NCBI GenBank assembly: GCA_025558095.1 | Contig: JAIVFI010000042.1 | Coordinates: 186,001 to 250,000, forward strand | Source: Hyaloraphidium curvatum | Taxonomy: Eukaryota > Monoblepharomycota > Hyaloraphidiomycetes > Hyaloraphidiales > Hyaloraphidiaceae | Direction of reading: 5' to 3' | Length of the DNA: 64,000 nucleotides | Shown: piece by piece, positions 10,242 through 18,507 of the stretch | Layout: each line of letters starts with the position of its first letter | How positions within the stretch are numbered: position 1 is the first letter of the stretch | Made by a program: the position numbers and the translations under genes | Notes under the pieces: generated by a model | Database searches by the model: none | Told to the model about the DNA's origin: nothing | What the model saw: the letters and a program-made list of their open reading frames with translations, nothing else

Positions 10242-12874
10242 ATGCCATCCGCAACGAAGCCGGAGACAACTTCGAGCGCGATGATTGGGGATTCGCGCAC
10301 CGCCGAGCCGGGGCCGCCGTCTTCGCCCGCGCTCCTGCCCACCCCCGCCCCGTCTGCACAGGGTTCGCCATCCGGCTCGCCATCCGGTTCGCCTCGGAAG
10401 GCGCCCCCTTCGGACGTGTACAAATGGCTTTTCGCCGGCGACTTGACCCCGCGCGGGTTCGTCGAGCGCCTGGCCAGGTACATGGCACCACGTAGCGCCG
10501 GCATTGCCAGACCTCTGAAAATGAACTACGATTTCCCCGCGGATGTGAGGCGAGAGCTGCCCGAGACGCTCTTCTCCTTCATCGACGACTGGAGGAAGGT
10601 ACCTCATGGAACCACCATGGCACGGTACCTCGCCAAGATGGACTTCGAGGACTTCGCTCCGCACCCGGAACTGCGTGTGGAGGGGATGGTGCGATACGAG
10701 CGCAACGAGATCGTTCAGTACTATACCTCGGACACCGCTCCCATCGACGTGCTCGAGGCCTTCGCCGCCTTCTTGCTCATGAACCCGAGCGGCAATCACT
10801 CGGGCCCCGTGCCCCTTCCCAACGGCGGCGTCAAGCGTCCCTCGGTTCATGTTGCCTGCGCCGACTTCTTAGGAGGCAAGCTGCTCGAGCTTGTTGGCCT
10901 CGTTCCATCCCGGCCGGCTCCCGCACCGGACCCGACGCCGGATTTGCGGCGCCTGGAGGAGGAGCTGGCGAAGGCCTTGAGCGATCTGGAGGAGGCCGAG
11001 CGCGAGCTGGAGGAGAAGATTGAGAAGCTGAGCGAGGAGGATGGGATCATTGCAGCTCGCGATGCAACGATTAACCAGCTGCAGTCGCTGATCAACGACT
11101 TGGGTGACGAGCTCCGAGCGGCACGAGCGGCGGTCTCCAAACTTCGCTCCGAGAACGATGAATTGATCAGGGAACGGGATGCGTTGTTGGCACAAGTGTC
11201 GGTGCTCGGCGACCAGGTCGCGCAGCTCCGAAGGCAGGCCGAAGAGCGCGAGCTCCGCATCAGGGCACTCGAAGCCGCCAATGCCGGTCTTCGGTCGGAA
11301 AACCAGCAGCTGGTGACGGGGAATGAAGGCCTGGGGGACCAGCTGGCCACCAGGGACGTGGAGCTCGCTACCGCACGTAATGCCCTCGCTCTACAAGCCA
11401 CGGAGCTGGCAGCAGCGCGGCAGGAGAACGAGCAGCTCGTGGCACAAAACAAGGGCCTGAGGGGCCAGCTGACGACGAAGAACATGGAGCTAGTCAACGC
11501 AAGCAATGCCCTCGCTTCACAAGCCACGGAGCTGGCGACGGCGCGGCAGCAGGTGGTCGATTTGGAGAGGAAGCTCCGCGAGGAGAAGGAGAAGAATTCC
11601 GAGGCGCGCAGTCTGCTCGCGATGGAGCGGCTGGAGATTGCCAAGGAGCGGCAGGAAATGGAGAGGCGAAGGACTCTTGACAGGGAGGCCATCGACAACG
11701 TGAGTTTTTTTGAGCGCTTGACTCCAGGGTCTTTGCCTAACCGGAACATGACAGCTCACGCGGGAGCTGGAGACAAAGAACAACCAGCTCGACGAAGCTG
11801 CACGGGAGGTGCGCAAGCTCGAGCAGGAGCGGGACACTTTCGAGCGGGAAGCTGCGAAGCAACGTGCGCGGGCGGATGTCGGGGACGCCAAGATCAAGGA
11901 GCTGAGCGACCAAGCTGCCTCAGACCGTGCCGTCATCAAGAGTCTTGGGGACGAAACTGCGAAATTCGAGCGCGAGGTGGACAAGAAGGATGTGGTGATT
12001 GGCAAGCTTTCCACTGAGAACGAGGGGCTCAAGGGCAGGCTGGCCAAGGCCACCGCCAGCATTGCGCAGCTCCGCGACAGCAAGGCAGAGGTGGAAAGGA
12101 CCAACGATAACCAGGAGTCGAAGATCGCCATCCTCGAGGCCAGGAACGACGGACTCGAGAGGGAACTGGCTGCCACCAGCGCACAGCTGGCGGCCAAACG
12201 CAACGGCCTCGATGAGGAAGCGCTGAAAGTCCGCCGCCTCGAGCGGAGCCTTGCACGCACGGAGGAGCATGTCCGCGAGGCGGAAGCGGACCGCGATCGC
12301 AGAGTTTCCGCCGCCGAAAGACGGGCGGCGGAGCAGATTCAGGCAGCGCAGGCGGATCGCGATCGCCGGGTTTCGGTCCTCCAGACCCAGCTGGCCGATC
12401 AGAGCAGCAGGATCTCGGAGCAGGCCGAGCAGATCCGCATGCTCAGCGGCCGCGTCGAGCAGTACGGCCGGCACGTGCAGGAGTGAGTGATTGCCCGCCT
12501 GCCTCAAATGCACGCGAGTGCTGACCAATGCAACCAGGACCGACCGCGTCGTCGACGAGGCCGCAGAACGGATTCGTCCCCGCTATGACGCGGTCGCCGT
12601 CCCCGGAACCAACATGCCCAACTGCGTGCTGCTCGATGAGCTGGATCCGGCCGTCGCCGCGGCAGTGGCGGCCGCTCCCGTTTCCCCGCCGCGCCTCAAC
12701 GCGGCTGACCCGGCGAACGCGGACATGATCCTACAGGAGAGCACCCAGGCACTCCAAAGGCTCCGCCAGCAGCTGCAGAACTTCAGCAACGGCAGGGCCT
12801 TCACCGTCAACATCAGGGACACCGGCCGCCGCAGCTTAATGGGCAATTTCTGGCGGAGGCTGACGGGCAAGTAG
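10242..12874 (+). CDS. Long coiled-coil protein
   Basis: Exons 10242-11699, 11755-12482 and 12538-12874; both introns are 55 nt (11700-11754 with branch CCTAAC; 12483-12537). The protein is 840 residues. After a Pro/Ser-rich start (~60 residues) comes a ~190-residue globular part beginning SDVYKWLFAGDLTPRGFVER. From about residue 230 to 750 there is an almost unbroken heptad-rich coiled coil, with internal near-repeats such as LATRDVELATARNALALQAT and LTTKNMELVNASNALASQAT, and later EADRDRRVSAAERRAAEQIQ. The C-terminal exon ends in GRRSLMGNFWRRLTGK. There is no known enzymatic domain; a scaffold or filament-like role is a guess. Its last exon and 3' flank are duplicated at 15.85-16.12 kb. Confidence 0.75.
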
Positions 12875-12960
12875 ACGTCCGACACGAAGCTCTATGCCAT
12901 AGCCACCCCACATATGTACCATCCACTCCCTCTAGAGGAACTGCTCAACCTCGATCTCGT
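12690..12960. repeat. Duplicated ~270-bp segment, copy A
   Basis: It covers the end of the coiled-coil gene, its 3' flank and a scrap of the 3' end of a PheRS-beta gene: the minus strand from about 12954 reads EIEVEQFL and stop. Copy B lies at about 15850-16117. The middle ~50 bp (CTCTATGCCATAGCCACCCC onward to TCTAGAGGAAC) differ at only one position that I can see. Confidence 0.75.
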
Positions 12961-13184
12961 TGCTTGAGAGCTTCTGTGTTGTCTAGGCCGTGCGCGTGCG
13001 CGGTTCGTGGGTTGGTTGTCGCGCACTCGACCATCCGCAGGGTCGTAGGTTACTATCGCCACCGTGGTCTTCACCTCTGGAGCACCTTAGGGGCCTGGCC
13101 AAGCGGCGATTGTGACTCAGTCCGCCTGCGCCACAGGGACCCAAGGGCTAACCTCTGACTCACCCTCCAACTGGAAACACCGAA

Positions 13185-15767
13185 ATGAACCACATCGCAA
13201 CCATTCTCTGCGCCGCGCTCGGCGCCGCTCTCCTTGCTTCGGCAGGGGCGGCCGGACCCGGGCCGCCGCTCCCCGTCGCGCCGCTCTCCCCGCTCCCGCT
13301 CTCCCCGCGCTCGATGACATGCAAGCCGTACTCTTACGAGAACGCCACTGACCCGGCGACGGGCGGCCCTGCCTGCGCCGTCACGCAGGGGGTCCAGTGC
13401 GAGTACAGCTTTGCGTGCGCGATCGACACTTGGTTCTGCCCGTTCGAGGGGTGCGGTGACCCCGTGAACCGCCAGCCGCACACCTGCGGTGACTTTCCCC
13501 GCAACCGCACCACCTGCCGCTTCGACAGCAACGGCGTCGTCGGCTCCTCGTGGGCCGCCAACGCCACCGTGGCCGAGGAGAACGGCCGGTGCTTCTACGC
13601 CGGCGGCAAGGGCCTGTATGTCGGCCCTCCCTTCTCGAGGTCTATCTCCTTTGCCATATGGTACGGGGCCTGCAAATCAACGGCCCCGTGCCGGTGGGAC
13701 CTACTCTCGCAGACCGTGAACCAGTTGCGCAAGACGGGCCCCTCGGCGGGCACCTTCGAGGCCTCGCGCATCCTTCACCCCGGGGACCACGGCCGCGGCT
13801 CATTTAGCCCCAGCGAGGTCTGCCTCACCGCAATGCAGTGCCCGCCGATGCTCGGCCTGCTGTCCTCGGGGCCGGAAATCGATTACGGCGGCACCCAGTT
13901 CGCCTGCATACCCACCGACGCGGCATTCAGGGAGGGCATTGTCGTCAAACGAGACGGCCTCGGCAGAGCCGTCTGCCTGACCGACGGGTCGGGGGCGTGC
14001 CTGGTGCTCCCGGGATCATGCTGCGGCGCCATGGACTCCAACTCCTCCTCGTCAAACGTGGCGGCAATCTCTCCGATACGGTGGCCCACGAGGCCATGCA
14101 CGGCGGGGGAGGACTGGTGCGGCCGCGCCCTGGCCGCCGTTGAGGGCCGGTCTTCCTCCTTCCTGCTGCTGGGGTACAACTGCACGCTCACGACGTCGGC
14201 CCCCGCCCCGTACAACGTCACCGCGAACGTTCCGGACCCGAACGCGGGCCCCTGGGTCGTGCAGAGGTACGATAACTACTACTCAGGGCCCACGAGCAAC
14301 TACTCCTTCCTGTACCGCGCGGTCCGCCGCATGGGCAACGGGAGCATCGCCGCCATGGGCTACAGGTCGGTTGGGAGCGACTACGTCACGACCTTCGCGC
14401 TCGGCGACGCCGGCTGCGCCGCCAATCTGGTCAGGACGGCGCCCGCCGGCGTGGCCTATGCCATGCTCCCGTCCTACGACAAGGCCAACAACGACTCGGA
14501 ACTGCTGTGGATCCTCGGGCTGGATCCCAACCGCGCCGCGCCGCAGCCCCCGCCGGATCCTCCGACGCCCCCCGGCCGCGGCAGCTGGACCTGCGTGCAG
14601 CTCTGTAGCGAGGGCGGGAACTGGGCCGTGGTGCGCTATTATGGCGTGGGGGGCGGCGTGCAGTGCCGGGGGAACAATGCTGGGGGCTGCTCGCTCTACC
14701 GCGATTCTGGGTGCACGGATCTGGCCGACGGAGAGTACGCGCCCCATCCCTCTGGCGAGGTCGGGTACGTCTGCAGCCCGCAGGACCAAGCGTCCGGGTG
14801 GTGCGCGCATGCCGCGGCCGCGGTGCTGCCCTGGAACAGCGGTACGGCAGCCTGCGCCCCAACCGAGATCCGGCAGGCCTGCAACGGGACGTGCTCGCCG
14901 TCGGCGACGTGCGTGCGCTCGGGCAGGGAAACCTTCTGTTCGTGCAACGAGGGATTCTTCGGCGACGGGAAGGCGTGCAGCCCCGATCCGTGCCGGACCG
15001 GTAACGGGGGCTGCTCGCCCCAGGCCACCTGCATCCCCTCTGTGGGGGGCTCCGTCGCCTGCACGTGCTGGCCGGGCTACTTCGGTTCCGGGCGGAGCTG
15101 CCTCCCCGATCCCTGCGCCACCAACAACGGCGGGTGCTCGCGGTACGCCCGGTGCAGCCCCGTCTGGCCCTCCGGCAACACCTGCGCGTGCGGAAAGGGG
15201 TACGTCGGCGACGGCCGGCGGTGCATGTGGGACTACTGCGCGCAGGACGGCATCTGCCCCCCGAACGCGGTCTGCTCCCTGGACTCCCAGGGCGCCCCCA
15301 GGTGCTACTGCACGGGGGCTTACACCTCGAACGGCACGCACTGCGTTTCCAAGTGCCTCTACAACAACGGAGGCTGCTCCCGCTACGCCGCGTGCTCCAT
15401 CCGCAACGGCGCCATCGCGTGCGCATGCAAGGCTGCGTACTACGGCAACGGGCGGACGTGCACGGCCAAGGCTGCGGTGAGGCTGGCGCTGACGGCCCCG
15501 GCCACGGTGCGCCGCGGGCGCAGGGCAACGTTCGTGGCCAAAGCCACGAATTCCAAGGGGAAGGCGTTGGCGAGGCTGCAGGTGACGTTCCAGGTCGGGA
15601 GCGGGGCAAAGGTCAAGCGGACGACAGGGACGGCGGGGACATGCTCGTACGTCTACGCGGTGCCGGCCAGGGCGGTGCTCGGGAAGATCGCCGTGAGCGC
15701 CTCTTTCCCGGGGACCTCCACGCTGCTGCCGGCGTCGGCCAGGAAGACAGTGACGATAGCGAGATGA
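13185..15767 (+). CDS. Secreted protein with five EGF-like repeats and a C-terminal Ig-like domain
   Basis: Single exon, 860 residues. Residues 1-22 form a signal peptide (MNHIATILCAALGAALLASA). Residues ~40-560 are Cys-rich with many N-x-S/T sites, and I recognise no domain there. From ~565 to ~762 there are five tandem EGF-like units, each with six cysteines (for example NGGCSPQATC, NGGCSRYARC, NGGCSRYAAC and FFGDGKAC, YVGDGRRC). The last ~98 residues (VRLALTAPATVRRGRRATFV onward) resemble bacterial Ig-like/invasin-type beta-sandwich repeats. A surface or secreted adhesion role is likely by architecture but unproven. The gene lies between two copies of a duplicated segment, suggesting it arrived, or was trapped, in a local duplication. 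Confidence 0.8.
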   Translation: MNHIATILCAALGAALLASAGAAGPGPPLPVAPLSPLPLSPRSMTCKPYSYENATDPATGGPACAVTQGVQCEYSFACAIDTWFCPFEGCGDPVNRQPHTCGDFPRNRTTCRFDSNGVVGSSWAANATVAEENGRCFYAGGKGLYVGPPFSRSISFAIWYGACKSTAPCRWDLLSQTVNQLRKTGPSAGTFEASRILHPGDHGRGSFSPSEVCLTAMQCPPMLGLLSSGPEIDYGGTQFACIPTDAAFREGIVVKRDGLGRAVCLTDGSGACLVLPGSCCGAMDSNSSSSNVAAISPIRWPTRPCTAGEDWCGRALAAVEGRSSSFLLLGYNCTLTTSAPAPYNVTANVPDPNAGPWVVQRYDNYYSGPTSNYSFLYRAVRRMGNGSIAAMGYRSVGSDYVTTFALGDAGCAANLVRTAPAGVAYAMLPSYDKANNDSELLWILGLDPNRAAPQPPPDPPTPPGRGSWTCVQLCSEGGNWAVVRYYGVGGGVQCRGNNAGGCSLYRDSGCTDLADGEYAPHPSGEVGYVCSPQDQASGWCAHAAAAVLPWNSGTAACAPTEIRQACNGTCSPSATCVRSGRETFCSCNEGFFGDGKACSPDPCRTGNGGCSPQATCIPSVGGSVACTCWPGYFGSGRSCLPDPCATNNGGCSRYARCSPVWPSGNTCACGKGYVGDGRRCMWDYCAQDGICPPNAVCSLDSQGAPRCYCTGAYTSNGTHCVSKCLYNNGGCSRYAACSIRNGAIACACKAAYYGNGRTCTAKAAVRLALTAPATVRRGRRATFVAKATNSKGKALARLQVTFQVGSGAKVKRTTGTAGTCSYVYAVPARAVLGKIAVSASFPGTSTLLPASARKTVTIAR

Positions 15768-15815
15768 GACGTATTCAGTGATTGATCTGATTGAAAGGCA
15801 GAATCCGTGCTTTCT

Positions 15816-16031
15816 ATGGGTTTCCTAGAAAGTCAATCGGCGTCTGTCCGCAACATGAACGCAGCGGACGAGGCACACGCCGACAGGATCCTGGCCGCCA
15901 GCGCCCAGAGCCTCGAAAGGCTTGAGCAGGAGCTGAAAACTTCGGAAATGCCGGACCGCGGAGCCATCTTCAGGGCGGACGGCGGCGGCACGATATTCTC
16001 CGACGTCTGGAAGAAGCCGTATCGCAAGTAG
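15816..16031 (+). pseudogene. Duplicated terminal exon of the coiled-coil gene
   Basis: The frame reads NAADEAHADRILAASAQSLE then RLEQELK and ends FSDVWKKPYRK. It parallels the last exon at 12.69-12.87 kb (NAADPANADMILQESTQALQ, RLRQQLQ, NFWRRLTGK). There is no coiled-coil body upstream, and an ATG at 15816 is present only by chance. I take it as an orphan exon fragment carried by the duplication; it could in principle be expressed as a 71-residue peptide. Confidence 0.6.
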
Positions 16032-16117
16032 ACGTTCGGCAAACGCCTCTATGCCATAGCCACCCCACATATGTATCATCCACTCCCTCTAGAGGAACGG
16101 CTCCACCTCGATCTCCA
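15850..16117. repeat. Duplicated ~270-bp segment, copy B
   Basis: Partner of 12690-12960. Here the right end is the genuine 3' end of the PheRS-beta gene (minus strand EIEVEPFL and stop at 16089), so copy A carries a truncated piece of this gene's end. Confidence 0.75.
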
Positions 16118-18272
16118 TGGCCGACGTCGGGAACGGCACGGCGAACTTTGCCAGCACCTCGGGGTGCACCACGCCCACGGTCCCGATCGGCCTGCCCTCG
16201 TAGACGACGTCCGCGCGGCGCCCGGGGAAGTACGTCGGGTCTGCAAATGTGCCGTGCGCGGTCAGCTCCTCCGTGCTCCGCCGCACGAGCGGCGAAGGAA
16301 CCCACTCGACGACTCCTCGAGCCAGTACGCGCCCCTCGCCGTCCTCTCCACCCCGTTCCCGGGCACCGCCGGCACCCCGTGCATCATCCGCATGACCCTG
16401 TCCAGGAACCCGTGCAGCACCTCGAAGCCGCTCCCGGACTTGCCGCAGTACACCGCGGCGAACCTCCTCGCGTTCCTCGCCCTCCTCTCGACGGCGTCGT
16501 CCTTGACCGCGATCTCCTGGCACTCGAACGCGCGGATGGGCAGGGGCTGCATGCGGTTCGCGCTGACGGTCTTGAGGAGGCCGGGCAGGAGGGTGGTCCG
16601 GACGACCTGGTACTCGACCGTCTTTGGATTCGCCAGCCGCACCGCGAGCCCCGAGTCGGCCTGGTTGAGGTGGGCAAAGTTCTCGTCGTGCGAGCACTGC
16701 ACCGGCGCGCGGCAAACTCAGTCCCCGCCCGGCGCCGCGCCACCCGCCCGCGCGCCACCCACCAGGATCAGCGGCATCACCTCGACCCACCCCGCCTGCG
16801 CCGCCTCCCTCCTCAGCATGTCCGACACCCTGTTCACGGGCAGCGGCGCGCCGATGGTGTTGTTCCCCGGCAGCGTCTTGGGCACCCTGTTGAACCCGTA
16901 CGCGATGCCCACGTCCTCGGCCACGTCGCAGGGGTGCAGGACGTCCGAGCGGGTGGGAGGGCACGAGACCGCGAGGATTTCCGAGGCGGACTTGTCGACG
17001 AGCTCCGCGGCGTCGGAGGGGGCGACGGGGGAAGGGGAGGCGGAGAGGGCCATGCGCTGCACGAGGGAAGACATCTCGCCGAGGGCGAGGCGCAGGCCGA
17101 GGGTGCGGTTGATGTAGGCCGGGTCGACGCGGAAGACGCGGGGGGCGAAGGAGGGGTAGCTGAGCACGGTGCCGTCGGGGTAGGCGACGTCGACGGGCTC
17201 GATGCTGTGGCGGGAACGGGGGGTCGGACGGGGCCACCCACCGGGGCAGGCGGGGGAGGGACCCACGAGAAGGGCTGCGCGCAGTACTCGGAGAATATGC
17301 ACACGATCTGGTTCAGCACGATGTTGGCCTTGTTCAGGTCCGTCGCGGTGGCCTCGATGAACACGTTCCTGGTCTCGCCGGCGACGATCTTGGTCATCTC
17401 CGAGTTGATGATGGGCGGCAGCGAGAGCACGCGCCGCTGCGAGTCGAGCACGACGGGGTACACGGGCGAGTCGCGGATGATGTGGAGGTACTTGCCGATG
17501 TGGCGGTCGGGCTGCCGTCGACGCGTGAGCGGCGCGGACGGGCGGTGGCACAGCGCTGCGCACCTCGAAGTGGGCCATGATCCCGTGCCCGTCCAGCTGC
17601 TTGCCCTCGCCCCGCAGCGGCTCGAACTTGGGCAGCTCCTCCGGCGGCAGCGCGTCGTAGTACACCCCCTTGGACGCGTCCATCTTGTCCAGGTCGTGGG
17701 TGCCCACCGACACCAGGGTGCGCTTGCGCGCCAGCGTGCCGTGCAGCTTCTCCTGCAGGTCGATGAAGCTGTTGTACGCCGAGCCCGAGAAGTGGATGTC
17801 CCGGAGGACCGCGCCGACGACGTAGCGCCGGATGCGGGCGGTCGATTCGGCGACGTGGATGGTGATGGGTTTGCCGTCCGAGGTCTGCGGGGGGGCGATG
17901 GTGTAGGCCGGGGGGCGGCTCGCGGGGTCGGTGAAGATGCGCAGGGCGCGGGCGATGCCCTCGGGGCAGAGCATGTCGTATCTGCACACGCAGGAGGGTA
18001 GACGCGTCAGAAGCAAGGGGGGTGGAGGTCCCGCCGGGCGGCACGCCCCACCTGTTTGCGGGGATGTCGATGCGGAACACAGTGCGGTCCTTGCCGCCCA
18101 GCTTGGCGATTTCCTCCTCCGACAGCCCCTCGTTGTCGCCCAGCTCCTCGGCCGACACCTCCTCCTCGAGCTCGATGCCGTACTCGAAGCAGAGGTCGAA
18201 GAACTCCTCCGAGGTGTAGGTCCGGCCCATCTGGGCGAACAGGTAGTTGCGGTCCACGTTGACGGTCGGCAT
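16089..18272 (-). CDS. FRS1: Cytosolic phenylalanyl-tRNA synthetase beta subunit
   Basis: Six exons on the minus strand: 18272-18052, 17981-17564, 17511-17267, 17204-16763, 16696-16306, 16240-16089; 622 residues. Introns are 52-70 nt. The start MPTVNVDRNYLFAQMGRTYT and the spliced landmarks DIPANRYDMLCPEG, GTHDLDKM, LPPIINSEMTKI, NIVLNQIV, CPPTRSDVLHPCDVAEDVGI, LPGNNTIGAPLPVNRVSDML, ANPKTVEYQVVRTTLLPGLL and YFPGRRADVV follow the eukaryotic FARSB family from end to end. It pairs with the alpha subunit to charge tRNA-Phe; the beta chain carries the B3/B4 editing and B5 domains. The gene is divergent from the zinc-finger gene at 18508. The length is somewhat above the usual ~590 residues because of small insertions. 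Confidence 0.95.
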
Positions 18273-18507
18273 CGCGGGTCGGCGGGGGCGGGGGAGGGAG
18301 CGGGAGGTGGGGGACGCGTGCCGCCGGGGCCGGCGGGGAGGGCGGTGGCCGGAGGGGGCCGGGGAGAGTTTGCTGTTCCGCCGGGAGGTTGGTTAGGGAA
18401 TCCTCTAAGGGCCCGGGGGCGTTGCTTGGTTGTTGACCGGATATCTGCTAGGCATCCTAGAAAAACGCGTCTGAAACGAAAGCGCGGTTCCCCGGCATTG
18501 GGCGGCG
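18273..18507. promoter_or_regulatory. Divergent promoter region
   Basis: These 235 bp separate the start codons of PheRS-beta (minus) and the CCCH/CCHC gene (plus), so both promoters must lie here. It is GC-rich with G-runs on the plus strand near 18280-18370; no TATA box is evident. Confidence 0.6.

Noticed and set aside
13080-13150. tRNA-like stretch GGCCTGGCCAAGCGGCGA
   Set aside because: The D-arm start looks Ser/Leu-like, but no anticodon arm, T-arm or acceptor pairing follows.
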